DNA of 64,000 nt, taken from contig CAWHZU010000036.1 of assembly GCA_963833885.1 (NCBI GenBank), positions 310,001 to 374,000 on the forward strand, in the 5' to 3' direction. The notes under the pieces were generated by a model. That model saw nothing but the letters and a program-made list of their open reading frames with translations, was not told the origin of the DNA and made no database searches. The first letter of the stretch is position 1. The number at the start of each line of letters is the position of its first letter. Shown in pieces: positions 9,616 to 17,824 of this stretch. A program made the position numbers and the translations under genes. This DNA comes from JASHPR01 sp963833885. GTDB lineage: Bacteria; Actinomycetota; Actinomycetes; Streptosporangiales; Streptosporangiaceae.

Positions 9616-10755
9616 TCAGCCGATCGGGCAGTCCGGCTTCGCGCTCACCGCTGCAGAGTTAGGCCTTACCATCAGGCAGGACTCGTCAACAGCCTGGAAC
9701 GCCCCCGCCGGTATCCCCTTGAGCAGGGACACCAGAGCGTCTGGCCATTGCGGGAAGGCGCTGCCCTGGAAGTACCAGTTGCTTCCGTTGTCGGCGAGGA
9801 TCAGGCCGTAGTTCTTCATCTCCACCAAGATCGCCTTGGCGTCACGACAGTACGGCTCGGAGTCCTGGCAGAACCGCGCCACATGGAAGCTTGCCCTCAA
9901 CCGGAACCGGGCGCCCATTGGCGGCGCGTCCGGGCTCAGGTCGGAACTCGCGTCGTGGCGGGCAGGCCACAGAAAAGCCGCCTGGGTGACCTGCGCGGTG
10001 AACCTGATCGCGTGCTCGATCGGCTTTCCGGTCCGTACCGCCGCCCGGACCTGAGCGAAGTCCAGCAGGCCGGGCAGGATGGGCAGGCCCGCCGCGTCCG
10101 CTGACGTCCAGCCAGCAGGACGCAGCCGGTTGGACCTCAGGTGCCAGATGGCCCCCGAGCCCGCCGTCGAGCCGTTCGCTGAGTAATGCGCATCCCACAG
10201 CTCATACAGCGTGCAGGTGCTGGGGTTCACCATGATGGCGTGACGGTCCCCGCCAGCCTGCGCGCCACCCTCGATCGGCGTATCAGGGCCGAACGGATAA
10301 GGACCCTGGTCGCTCTCGCTCGCATACTGGAAGTTGATCTTGACTAGCGGCTGCGAACTGCTGACCACGGTGAACGGGATGCCAAACGGATAGCCCCCCG
10401 CATTCGGGCCGAAGTCAGGGTGCAGGTAGGTCGTCGACGAATCCATGCTCGCCAGCCACGCCGCGCTGTGCTCGTCCACCGGCAGCTTGGAGATGTTGGT
10501 GTTCCACACGTTGTTGGCCGGGAACATGGGACAGTCCGGCGCACCGGGAACGACCGTTGACATGACCGGTGCGGCCGGCACGTGCGGCGCCGGTCCGACC
10601 GTGGCTCGCGCCGTTCCTTTGCTGGCCGGCACCGCCTCCCGCGTGCTCTCCTGCACACTGCGGTGCACGCTGGTCGTGGATGCGGCTCCGCAGCCGGCGA
10701 CGAAGGCCGCGGCGACTGCGATCGCGACGACGCGGCGGCCTGTCTGACACCTCAT
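9616..10755 (-). CDS. Secreted lipoprotein of unknown function
   Basis: 379-residue protein from ATG 10755. Residues 1-22 are a lipoprotein signal: basic MRCQTGRR, a hydrophobic stretch, then the lipobox FVAGC with Cys22 as lipid anchor. A Ser/Thr/Pro-rich linker follows and then a conserved globular part beginning CPMFPANNVWNT near residue 97. The latter contains several Cys, Trp and His residues (DRHAIMVNPSTCTLYELWDA) and looks like an extracellular enzyme or binding domain that recurs in actinomycetes without a known role. I see no catalytic motif I can name. It lies downstream of nothing obvious; jetA begins 85 bp further on, reading the same strand, but with its own start region. Confidence 0.8.
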   Translation of the reverse strand: MRCQTGRRVVAIAVAAAFVAGCGAASTTSVHRSVQESTREAVPASKGTARATVGPAPHVPAAPVMSTVVPGAPDCPMFPANNVWNTNISKLPVDEHSAAWLASMDSSTTYLHPDFGPNAGGYPFGIPFTVVSSSQPLVKINFQYASESDQGPYPFGPDTPIEGGAQAGGDRHAIMVNPSTCTLYELWDAHYSANGSTAGSGAIWHLRSNRLRPAGWTSADAAGLPILPGLLDFAQVRAAVRTGKPIEHAIRFTAQVTQAAFLWPARHDASSDLSPDAPPMGARFRLRASFHVARFCQDSEPYCRDAKAILVEMKNYGLILADNGSNWYFQGSAFPQWPDALVSLLKGIPAGAFQAVDESCLMVRPNSAAVSAKPDCPIG

Positions 10756-11309
10756 GACATGCCCATTTAGCCGACGCACCGTCACATCCTGGCACGGACC
10801 CGCCGGACTCAGCTGCGCTCCCGCCGATCCCGCGACTGCCCGCCAGTTCGCGTCGGCGCACGCCCGCAAGGCACCCGCTGCTCTCCCTAGGGTCAGCCGG
10901 CACGCCCAGCTTCCGCAGCGCAGCGCGCGCTGCTGCCACCGTCAGCCACCTCGCTGCCAATGGCCCGGAAATTCTCCCTGCAGCCCGTTATGAGATAAAT
11001 CACGTTATCAGCCTTGAGCTGGCCAATCGGGAATAATTTTCCGCTTCGGTAATACCGGCATTTTTCGAGGTCAAAGCGGTGGCGGGTGTTGCCGCCGCCC
11101 ATGCCGCCACCCGTTTTAAGGGCGCCGCCGGAATGGCTGGCGCGGTGCGGTAACCGCGCCGGGAAAGTCGACCGAATTTGGCGTCGTCGGGACTTGTGTA
11201 TATGTTCGCCCGGAACGCCGAACGGAGATGAGAGCAAGATGGCAGACCCCTGACCCGGCTGCGCCGTGATGGATGCGGATCCTGCTCTCAGCCCACGAGA
11301 GGATGATCC
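10756..11309. other. Non-coding leader region upstream of the LysM/Rpf-like gene
   Basis: No convincing coding sequence. It holds AT-richer blocks (around 10990-11065), a hairpin at 11078-11111 and a pair of exact 8-base arms at 11229-11236 and 11283-11290 just before ATG 11310. Rpf-type cell-wall genes of actinomycetes often carry a cyclic-di-AMP (ydaO) riboswitch in a long leader; I cannot match the ydaO core with confidence here. Confidence 0.4.
11078..11117 (+). terminator. Hairpin followed by a short T run
   Basis: GGTGGCGG (11078-11085) pairs with CCGCCACC (11104-11111), followed by CG and four T residues. It could be a terminator or a transcription-attenuation stem in the leader of the downstream Rpf-like gene. 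Confidence 0.35.
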
Positions 11310-11879
11310 ATGATCCACCCGGCAGCAACGCTCGCGGCGATAGAGATTCACCGCGAAGCAGCCGCCAGGCCCCCGGCGGAGATAGTCGTCCGCCGAGGCG
11401 ATTCCCTCAGCGGGATCGCCGCCCGGTACCGGGTCGAATGGCCCGGGCTGTACGAGGCCAACCGGGCAGTCATCGGGGAGAACCCCAATCTGCTGAACCC
11501 AGGCGAGCGCCTGCGCATACCGTCCGCGGCGTCGGCAGCTCGCCTGGCCGCGTCCTACCGGCCGACCGTGGTCCCCGCCGCGGCACCGTCATCAGCGCCA
11601 ACGGAAACGGCGGCCGTCCAGGACGCGCCGGCAGAGCCAGCCGCGTCGGGGGGCTCTTTCCAGGAATGCGTCATCTCCAGGGAGAGCGGCGGCGACGCCC
11701 AGGTCATGAACGGAAGTGGCCACTACGGCCTCTACCAGTTCAGCTACTCCGCCTGGGTCGCAGCGGGAGGCAACCCCGCCGACTTCGGGAATGCATCCGC
11801 CGCCGAGCAGAACCAGGTGTTCGCCACGGCATACGCCCAGGACGGGACCTCACCGTGGGCGCCGTACGACGGCTGCTGA
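11310..11879 (+). CDS. LysM and resuscitation-promoting-factor-like transglycosylase domain protein
   Basis: 189-residue protein with a LysM peptidoglycan-binding domain at about residues 23-71 (VVRRGDSLSGIAARY to NPGERLRIP), an Ala/Pro linker, and a C-terminal Rpf/transglycosylase-like domain at 117-189. The latter shows the paired cysteines (Cys120, Cys189), the candidate catalytic Glu125 in SRESGG, and GHYGLYQFSYSAW. Such proteins cleave peptidoglycan and help dormant cells resume growth. Oddly there is no signal peptide: residues 1-22 are not hydrophobic, and an in-frame stop at 11304-11306 rules out an upstream start. It may be exported by another route, released by lysis, or have lost its leader. 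A hairpin terminator follows. Confidence 0.85.
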   Translation: MIHPAATLAAIEIHREAAARPPAEIVVRRGDSLSGIAARYRVEWPGLYEANRAVIGENPNLLNPGERLRIPSAASAARLAASYRPTVVPAAAPSSAPTETAAVQDAPAEPAASGGSFQECVISRESGGDAQVMNGSGHYGLYQFSYSAWVAAGGNPADFGNASAAEQNQVFATAYAQDGTSPWAPYDGC

Positions 11880-11887
11880 TACACACA

Positions 11888-11911
11888 CCCGGCCATCAGG
11901 AGACGGCCGGG
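11888..11911 (+). terminator. Hairpin after the Rpf-like gene
   Basis: CCCGGCC pairs with GGCCGGG across a 10-base loop, nine bases after the TGA of the Rpf-like gene. No T run follows, as is common in actinomycete terminators. Confidence 0.5.
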
Positions 11912-11933
11912 CAAACTGAGCAGGTAGCTGCAC

Positions 11934-11973
11934 GTGGGCGGCGGTAAGGGACCAGTTCCCTGCCGTCGCCCAC
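11934..11973. terminator. Long stem-loop between convergent genes
   Basis: GTGGGCG-GCGGTAAGGGA pairs almost completely with TCCCTGCCGTCGCCCAC around a short loop. It sits between the end of the Rpf-like gene (+) and the ABC permease gene (-), so it is probably a bidirectional terminator. Confidence 0.6.
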
Positions 11974-11993
11974 ACGCGCATTTCCCAGCCGGG

Positions 11994-12755
11994 TCAGGCG
12001 ATCTTGCGGTGGTAGGTGACCATGGCGAGCGCGTACGCGACGACGAGGATGCCGAGGCACCAGGCGAGGCCGGTCCAGACGCTGGCGCCGACTGGCTGCT
12101 GAGCGAGCAGGTCGCGGATCGTGTCAACGATGGATGTCACGGGCTGGTTGTCGGCAAAGGCGCGTACCGGTCCGGGCATGGTGGCGGTGGGCACGAATGC
12201 CGAGCTGATGAACGGCAGGAGGATGAGCGGGTAGGAGAACGCGCCCGCGCCGTCCACGGACTTGGCGGTGAGCCCGGGGATGACGGCCATCCACGTCAGC
12301 GCCAGGGTGAACAGGAACAGGATGCCGGCGACCGCGAGCCACGCCAGCGCTCCGGCCCCCGAGCGGAAGCCCATGGCGACGGCGATGAGCACGACGACCA
12401 CAAGCGAGATCAGGTTGGCGGCCAGCGAGGTCAGCACGTGCGACCACAGTACGGACGACCGTGCGATCGGCATGGACTGGAATCGCTGGAAGATGCCGCC
12501 CTGCATATCCGTGAAGAGCCGGAGCGCGGTGTAGGAGATGCCTGAGGCAATCGTGATGAGCAGGATGCCGGGCAGCAGGTAGGTCACATACGCTTCCGAC
12601 CCGTGTTTGATCGCGCCGCCAAACACGTAGACGAACAGCAGCAGCAAGGCGATCGGCATGATGGCGGTCGTGATGATGGTGTCCGGGCTGCGCGTGATGT
12701 GGCGCATGGACCGTCCCAGCAGGACGGCGGTGTCGCCGAAGAAATGCGTGTTCAT
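11994..12755 (-). CDS. ABC-2 type transporter permease (DrrB-like)
   Basis: 253-residue integral membrane protein with about six hydrophobic segments, including IMPIALLLLFVYVFGGAI, LLPGILLITIASGISYTAL and LISLVVVVLIAVAMGF, plus the family block QSMPIARSSVLWSHVL. The N-terminal RSMRHITRSPDTIITTAIMP is typical of daunorubicin-resistance DrrB-type permeases. It pairs with the ATPase gene just upstream (10-base gap) to form an exporter for a drug, lipid or natural product; the cargo cannot be inferred. Position in the plasma membrane is certain from hydrophobicity. Confidence 0.9.
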   Translation of the reverse strand: MNTHFFGDTAVLLGRSMRHITRSPDTIITTAIMPIALLLLFVYVFGGAIKHGSEAYVTYLLPGILLITIASGISYTALRLFTDMQGGIFQRFQSMPIARSSVLWSHVLTSLAANLISLVVVVLIAVAMGFRSGAGALAWLAVAGILFLFTLALTWMAVIPGLTAKSVDGAGAFSYPLILLPFISSAFVPTATMPGPVRAFADNQPVTSIVDTIRDLLAQQPVGASVWTGLAWCLGILVVAYALAMVTYHRKIA

Positions 12756-12765
12756 CGTTTACTCC

Positions 12766-13590
12766 TTATCTTTCGGTGCGGTCGCCGACGGGCGCGCTGT
12801 CGCTGCTGCCGGTACGGTCGCTGCCGGTGATGGCGAGGAAGATGTCCTCGAGGGTCGGCTGTTTCTCGACGTACTCGACCTTGGCGGGAGGGAGGAGCTG
12901 CTTCAGCTCCGCGAGGGTGCCGTTCGCGATGATGCGCCCCTGGTGCAGGATCGCGATCCGGTCGGCGAGCTGTTCGGCCTCGTCCAGGTACTGCGTCGTG
13001 AGCAGCACTGTCGTGCCCCGCCCGGCGAGTTCCCTGACGGCCTGCCACACCTCGAGGCGCGCCTGGGGATCGAGCCCGGTCGTCGGCTCGTCCAGGAAGA
13101 TCACCGGCGGATTCCCGATGAGGCTCATCGCGATGTCCAGGCGGCGGCGCATGCCCCCGGAATACGTCGACACCCGTCGCTGCGCCGCGTCGGTGAGCTG
13201 GAAGCGGGCCAGCAGGTCATCCGCGATCTTGCCGACGCCCTTCAGGTGCCGCAGCCGCGCCGCGAGCACCAGGTTCTCCCGCCCGGTGAGGATTTCGTCC
13301 ACGGCCGCGAACTGCCCGGTGAGGCTGATGGACTCCCGCACCTGCGCACCCTGCGCGGCAACGTCGAAGCCGTTGACGGTGGCCGTCCCCGCGTCCTGCT
13401 CGAGCAGCGTGGAGAGGATGTTCAGGACCGTGGTCTTGCCCGCGCCGTTGGAGCCCAGCAGGGCGAAGATGCTGCCCCGCGCGACGTCGAAGTCCACGCC
13501 GCGAAGCGCGTGCACCTTCTTGTATGCCTTCTCCAAGCCCTGAACGTGGATCGCCTGGTCCGATTGTGCTGTCATCGGTTGTGCCGTCAT
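12766..13590 (-). CDS. ABC transporter ATP-binding protein (DrrA-like)
   Basis: 274-residue ABC ATPase from ATG 13590. Walker A is GSNGAGKTT, the signature is YSGGMRRRLDIA, Walker B is PPVIFLDEPTTGLD and the H-loop equivalent is TTQYLDEAEQLAD, where Gln replaces the usual switch His as in DrrA relatives. The C-terminal LEDIFLAITG is the DrrA-type tail. It works with the permease downstream. The start is ambiguous: a 15-base tandem repeat encodes MTAQPMTAQS, giving ATG codons at 13590 and 13575; an in-frame codon at 13680 would add basic sequence with no conservation. Confidence 0.92.
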   Translation of the reverse strand: MTAQPMTAQSDQAIHVQGLEKAYKKVHALRGVDFDVARGSIFALLGSNGAGKTTVLNILSTLLEQDAGTATVNGFDVAAQGAQVRESISLTGQFAAVDEILTGRENLVLAARLRHLKGVGKIADDLLARFQLTDAAQRRVSTYSGGMRRRLDIAMSLIGNPPVIFLDEPTTGLDPQARLEVWQAVRELAGRGTTVLLTTQYLDEAEQLADRIAILHQGRIIANGTLAELKQLLPPAKVEYVEKQPTLEDIFLAITGSDRTGSSDSAPVGDRTER

Positions 13591-13699
13591 CGGGATGGCC
13601 GTTGCCCTTCTTCTCCAGTGCCGGACGCGAGCCGAGAGCGCGGCCGCGATGACATTGAGAGTGCACGCAGCGGGATTCATCCCGGTTTCACGGCGGTTT

Positions 13700-13846
13700 C
13701 ACTCGCATGGCATCCGGGTGCTCGGCGATCGTTCCGCCTGGGAGATGCTCTGGCCGCTACGGTTGCTCATGCCCTGCGACGGGGCATGGCCGCCTGAGCA
13801 CGTCGCCGTCTTCCAGCACTGGATCGCCGGCGGCTCGGCGCCCTAG
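13700..13846 (+). pseudogene. C-terminal fragment of a small conserved actinomycete protein
   Basis: The reading frame ends MPCDGAWPPEHVAVFQHWI plus a short tail, which resembles the C terminus of a small conserved protein (pattern GtMPCDGxWPxExVxLFxxWI) I recall from actinomycetes and other bacteria. The upstream part, HGIRVLGDRSAWEMLW, does not carry the expected preceding helices, so I read it as a truncated remnant. The in-frame open stretch begins at 13595. Function unknown. Confidence 0.4.
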
Positions 13847-14703
13847 GAGACCGATGACCCGGCCCGGGCGGCCAGCTCCGGAATCCCCTCGTAGGCGGTG
13901 CGGTCGTGGGCGGGCACGACCTGCATCAGGCCCGCGAACGAGGCAACCCGGAGCAGGTCTTCGCGTACCTGGCCGGGGTCGACGTCGGCCAGCTTACGCA
14001 TCAAGAGCGGCCGTTCAGCCGGCCGGCGGACACCCTCGAGCTGCCAGGCCACGTCGCCGATAAAGGCATAGCGTTTGCCGGTCGGCAACGTGACGAAAAC
14101 GATCACGGAACCCGTTGTGTGGCCTCCCGCCAGAGCGACCACCACCGAGCCGTCGCCGTGCACGTCGTAGCTCGACGGGAAGCCGAGATACGGCGCGCTG
14201 CCGAATTCGTACTCGTGGATCTCGTGACCCTTGGAAACCGTCCGGAACACTCTCCCGTCGCGGGCCTGCGCCGCGTATCGCAGCTCGCCCGCATTAGCCC
14301 AGATGGGCACCTGAAGCTGGTCGAGGCCGCTCACGTGGTCCCAGTGGGAGTGCGTGATCAGCACGCCGCGCAGCCTGCGGCGGTCGTAGCCGCTGGAGTC
14401 GAGTTGCTCGCTGGCGGTGCCGGTCGCCTGGTAAGGAGAGCGCGCAAACCAGGGCTGCGCGTGGACGTGGGCCGCAATGTCGGCACCGAAGCCCGCATCG
14501 ACCAGGAAATCGCCCTCTGGGTGGGTAACCAGGATCGCCGTAGCTGCGAAGGAGCGCTTATCGCGGAACGAGCCGCCCTTGAACGCGAAGCTAGCCCTGG
14601 TTTCATAGCTGCCCGTTGGCAGCTGGTAGACGGCCATGTCCGACGGTGGCGTGGCCTCCGGCAGCGGCCCCTGCCAAGCGGGCGGCATGGACAGCGACTT
14701 CAT
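13843..14703 (-). CDS. MBL-fold metallo-hydrolase
   Basis: 286-residue metallo-beta-lactamase-fold hydrolase. The metal motif HSHWDH is near residues 117-122, with further ligands in ALAGGHTTGSV and FIGDVAW, and the last His in VVPAHDR. The HSHWDH form and overall length resemble quorum-quenching lactonases and related hydrolases, but the sequence does not identify the substrate. No signal peptide. ATG 14703 is the first good start. The gene stands alone between the ABC transporter and the membrane protein gene; its end overlaps the remnant at 13700-13846 by four bases on the opposite strand. Confidence 0.9.
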   Translation of the reverse strand: MKSLSMPPAWQGPLPEATPPSDMAVYQLPTGSYETRASFAFKGGSFRDKRSFAATAILVTHPEGDFLVDAGFGADIAAHVHAQPWFARSPYQATGTASEQLDSSGYDRRRLRGVLITHSHWDHVSGLDQLQVPIWANAGELRYAAQARDGRVFRTVSKGHEIHEYEFGSAPYLGFPSSYDVHGDGSVVVALAGGHTTGSVIVFVTLPTGKRYAFIGDVAWQLEGVRRPAERPLLMRKLADVDPGQVREDLLRVASFAGLMQVVPAHDRTAYEGIPELAARAGSSVS

Positions 14704-14858
14704 GGCGTCACCTCGTTATCGAGAGCTAGAGCCTTCCACTCCACCCCCGCGCTGAGCACGAGTCCAATACTTGCTGAGCCCTCCCGATACCTGACGGGTA
14801 TCGCAGCCGGTGACAGCCCTCTCCCCAGCCAGTCGCCGTCCGCGCGGAACGCCGTTTA

Positions 14859-15980
14859 TTACTTTGGTGGGCGGCCGGGTCTGGGACGTTTTGGCGGGAT
14901 CGGCGACATCGGGTGCCGGCGCGGGCCTGACCACAGCGCCGGCACGGCATAGACCTCGGCGGCCACCGCGTAAGCAGCTTGCTCGTAGTTGACCCGCCAT
15001 CCGACGAAGTCCGGCCAGGCCTCGCCAGGGTCGCGCTCGATCGGGAAGCCGACCTCGCGCATCCGGGCCACCGCCTCGAGAAACTGCTCGTACGTCAGGC
15101 TGGTCCCGGCGTCCGGGGCGGGCTCGTCGGGAATGTCGAAGCCCATCACCTGGGCGATCCGGTTGAAGCACCGGAACCCGCCACGCAGGCACAGCCGGGC
15201 CGGAACCACCGGCGCGGTCTTCGGGGACAGGGCCAGGAACAACGCGGCCGAATCCAGCACCGCCAGCAGAGAGATCACCCACGAGGACATCGGTCCCGGC
15301 GAGCGGAACCGGGTCAGCACCGGGTAGGTGGTATGGCTCTCGGCGACGTCTGCGGCCCAGTTTTCCCATCGCTCATACAGATCCGGCATCGTGTCGAGAG
15401 TCGACACCCCGCTTCCCAGCGCGTAATAAGTGCGCGCCAGCAGTTCCGGGCCCCACGATGGAATCCCGGCCCGCTCGTTCAGCAGGGCCACCTGAGTCTC
15501 GCGGCGGTTGAACGCCGCGTACAGGGTCGGCAGGTAGGCGATCTGCAGGGTCAAGATCACCAGCCCGGTCGCCGCGGCCAGGAAAACGATCACCGCCGGC
15601 ACCGCCCCGGCGGGCACCGCGAAGCCGAGGGTGAACAGCGAGGAGCCGGCATCGATGAAGGCGGACACCACACCGCGGCTGGCGAACGGCCACAACAGCA
15701 GGGCGAACCCGGCATACGCCACCAGCAGCCACGCCGTCAGCTGGCCCAGCAGCACTGCCGCCGCCTGGGTAGCCCGAACCTGATCTCGCCGATGCGGATC
15801 GGCGAAGCGCCCCGCCACTTGCTGATAAGCCCAGTCGACCATCTGGTCCACCCAGCGCGTCAGCCGGCTATTAACCCGCCGGGACACAATCAGCGTGGCG
15901 GTGACGCTGTACACGGCTACGAGCACCAGCAGGCCGCCGGCCACCGCCGCCGGCACGCGGCCGGCCAACGGCATTACCAT
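14859..15980 (-). CDS. Membrane protein of unknown function
   Basis: 373 residues from ATG 15980, which has GAGGA eight bases upstream. At least three hydrophobic segments are seen in the N-terminal half: AAVAGGLLVLVAVYSVTATL, LLGQLTAWLLVAYAGFALLLW and VPAVIVFLAAATGLVILTLQ, with a fourth near MSSWVISLLAVLDSAALFLA. The remaining C-terminal part is soluble and ends in a Pro/Arg/Lys-rich tail. The sequence reads on in frame upstream of 15980, but that extension is antisense to two real plus-strand genes and is not coding. I recognise no named family; potassium-channel-like two-helix proteins are one possibility, without a selectivity filter. Confidence 0.7.
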   Translation of the reverse strand: MVMPLAGRVPAAVAGGLLVLVAVYSVTATLIVSRRVNSRLTRWVDQMVDWAYQQVAGRFADPHRRDQVRATQAAAVLLGQLTAWLLVAYAGFALLLWPFASRGVVSAFIDAGSSLFTLGFAVPAGAVPAVIVFLAAATGLVILTLQIAYLPTLYAAFNRRETQVALLNERAGIPSWGPELLARTYYALGSGVSTLDTMPDLYERWENWAADVAESHTTYPVLTRFRSPGPMSSWVISLLAVLDSAALFLALSPKTAPVVPARLCLRGGFRCFNRIAQVMGFDIPDEPAPDAGTSLTYEQFLEAVARMREVGFPIERDPGEAWPDFVGWRVNYEQAAYAVAAEVYAVPALWSGPRRHPMSPIPPKRPRPGRPPK

Positions 15981-16064
15981 CGCATCTTCCTCCGCGTCAC
16001 CAGGCTGCCCCGAACGTACCAACCGCACGCGATAAACCCGGCGACATTCGGTGGTCATCCGGCG

Positions 16065-16814
16065 ATGATGGCCGACGTGGAGGAAGTCGAGGTCGTCGTC
16101 GCCCACAACGAGCGCGCGACCCTGCGCGTCGGCGACACGTTCCTGAAGATCGACGCTGATCAGACGCGCACCGACGTCGAAGTCGCGGCGATGGCCATGG
16201 CGCCGATCCCGACTCCGGAGGTCCTGTGGCGCAAGCCGCCCGTGCTCGCGCTCGCCGCCCTCCCAGGGACAGTACTCGGCCGCCTCGGCGAGCCGTCGGC
16301 CGCGTCGCCGGCGGCGTGGGCCGCGGCGGGTGCCGCCGCACGGATGCTGCACGACGCGCCGCTGCCGCCATGGCCCGGCCGGAGCCTCGACGAGATCGCA
16401 TCGGAGCTCGACGGCGAATGCGAGTGGCTCATCACGAACAACGTCCTTCCGGCCGGCCTGGTCACGCGCAACCGCCGGGTTGCCGAGGCTGCGCTCCGGC
16501 CGTGGACACCGGTGTTCACGCACGGCGACCTGCACATCGCCCACGTGTTCGTCAACGGTGACGAGATCACCGGCGTGATCGACTGGTCCGAGGCCGCCCA
16601 GGGCGATGCCCTGTACGACCTTGCCAGCCTGACGCTCGGACACCAGGAGCACCTTGGCGACGTCGTCGCCGGCTACGGCACCGACGTCGACCTCGACGTG
16701 ATCCGCGCATGGTGGTCGCTGCGAAGCCTGCGGGCGGCCCGCTGGCTGATCGAGCACGGCTTCGACCCATCCTCGCCAGGCGCCGAGTTCGACGTGATGA
16801 GATCCCAGCTGTGA
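16065..16814 (+). CDS. Aminoglycoside phosphotransferase-family kinase
   Basis: 249-residue protein-kinase-fold phosphotransferase (APH/choline kinase family). The catalytic loop reads FTHGDLHIAHVFV, so the Asp is present, but the usual Asn of HGDLHxxN is His. The metal-binding Asp is in GVIDWSEAAQGDALYDLA. The N-terminal nucleotide-binding lobe is short. Such proteins phosphorylate aminoglycosides or small metabolites; this one's substrate is unknown and it should not be called a resistance gene on this evidence. Start at ATG 16065 of an ATG-ATG pair; divergent from the membrane protein gene, 84 bp apart. The acetamidase gene follows 31 bp downstream. Confidence 0.82.
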   Translation: MMADVEEVEVVVAHNERATLRVGDTFLKIDADQTRTDVEVAAMAMAPIPTPEVLWRKPPVLALAALPGTVLGRLGEPSAASPAAWAAAGAAARMLHDAPLPPWPGRSLDEIASELDGECEWLITNNVLPAGLVTRNRRVAEAALRPWTPVFTHGDLHIAHVFVNGDEITGVIDWSEAAQGDALYDLASLTLGHQEHLGDVVAGYGTDVDLDVIRAWWSLRSLRAARWLIEHGFDPSSPGAEFDVMRSQL

Positions 16815-16845
16815 TGCAGCACAACCCAGCGGGGAAGATCGCTGC

Positions 16846-17769
16846 ATGACTCGCCACGAGCTCGGCCCGTCGCCGTCGACGACAGCAGACGTGTTCTCCC
16901 GTGACCTGCCGCCGGTACTGACCGTCGATCCCGGCGACACGATCGTGCTGCGCTCACTGAACGCGTCTGGGCACCTGCGGCCGCAGACGTTCCCTGGCGA
17001 GAAGGCGCCGACGATGCTCAGCGAGCAGCGCGGCCATTGCCTGACAGGGCCGATCGCTGTCCGCGGCGCGGCGTCAGGGGAGGTGCTTGCGGTGCGCTTC
17101 GTATCGCTTCGGCCCGACCCTTGGGGCTTCACCGTCGCCGCGGGCCGCGATACCCCGCTGACCAGGCGGCTCGGCCTGCACGAGGGCCCGCCCGCCTGGC
17201 TGCTCTGGCGAATTGACGCGGACGCGGGAGTAGCTACCAGCGACCTAGGGCACACGGTGCGGATAGCCCCGTTCCACGGCGTGACGGGCGTCGCCTGGGA
17301 CGAGCCGGGCGAGCACTCCACCGTCCCGCCCCGGGCCGTCGGCGGCGGCAACATCGACTGCAAGGAACTGGTCGCCGGATCGGTCCTGTACCTGCCGGTT
17401 GCCGTGCCTGGTGCGTTGCTGAGCATTGGCGACGGCCATGCTGCCCAGGGCGACGGAGAGGTGGCAGGCACCGCCATCGAGTGCGGCATGACGACCGAGC
17501 TTCAGCTCGAGCTGGTCACGCAGCGGCCGGTTCCAGGAGTGCACGCGGAAACTCCGGCGGGCCAGATCACCTTTGGCTTCAGCCCGGATCTCAACGCGGC
17601 AATGGGCGACGCACTCGACGCGATGCTGACCTGGCTGCAGGCGAGCTACGGAGTTGCCAAGGCAACGGCGCTGGCGCTGGCCAGCCCGGTGCTCGACCTG
17701 AGGATCACGCAGGTGGCGAACCAGTCCTGGGGCGTTCATGCGCTGCTTCCGGCGGGCGCGATCAGCTGA
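16846..17769 (+). CDS. Acetamidase/formamidase family protein
   Basis: 307-residue FmdA/AmdA-family hydrolase. Family hallmarks are PVLTVDPGDTIVLRSLNASGH, the GCHLTGP-like GHCLTGPIAVRGA segment, VGGGNIDCKELVAGSVLYLPV, and GALLSIGDGHAAQGDGEVAGTAIE, which carry the presumed metal and active-site residues. The usual reaction is hydrolysis of formamide or acetamide to ammonia and the acid, in the cytoplasm. It follows the phosphotransferase gene closely and may be cotranscribed. Its TGA lies within a perfect 8-base stem-loop, probably a terminator. Confidence 0.92.
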   Translation: MTRHELGPSPSTTADVFSRDLPPVLTVDPGDTIVLRSLNASGHLRPQTFPGEKAPTMLSEQRGHCLTGPIAVRGAASGEVLAVRFVSLRPDPWGFTVAAGRDTPLTRRLGLHEGPPAWLLWRIDADAGVATSDLGHTVRIAPFHGVTGVAWDEPGEHSTVPPRAVGGGNIDCKELVAGSVLYLPVAVPGALLSIGDGHAAQGDGEVAGTAIECGMTTELQLELVTQRPVPGVHAETPAGQITFGFSPDLNAAMGDALDAMLTWLQASYGVAKATALALASPVLDLRITQVANQSWGVHALLPAGAIS

Positions 17770-17785
17770 CAGGAAAGCCTGTCAG
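17766..17785 (+). terminator. Perfect 8-base stem-loop at the acetamidase stop codon
   Basis: CTGACAGG and CCTGTCAG are exact complements around AAAG, with the TGA stop inside the left arm. It would end transcription before the LuxR-type regulator whose start is about 40 bases on. Confidence 0.5.
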
Positions 17786-17824
17786 ACACCTATCGGACCA
17801 AGCGGTCGGCGTTATCCTCGGCTG

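Noticed and set aside
14979..16064. Plus-strand extension of the phosphotransferase to 14979
   Set aside because: It is antisense to the membrane protein gene; the conserved protein begins at ATG 16065.
16065..16814. Naming the phosphotransferase as an aminoglycoside resistance gene
   Set aside because: The family is broad, the catalytic loop lacks the usual Asn, and context gives no resistance hint.
15981..17489. Long minus-strand open frame continuing the membrane protein gene for another 500 codons
   Set aside because: It lies antisense to a phosphotransferase and an acetamidase gene with clear domains, its sequence is Arg/Pro/Ser-rich without conserved blocks, and a good ribosome site marks ATG 15980.
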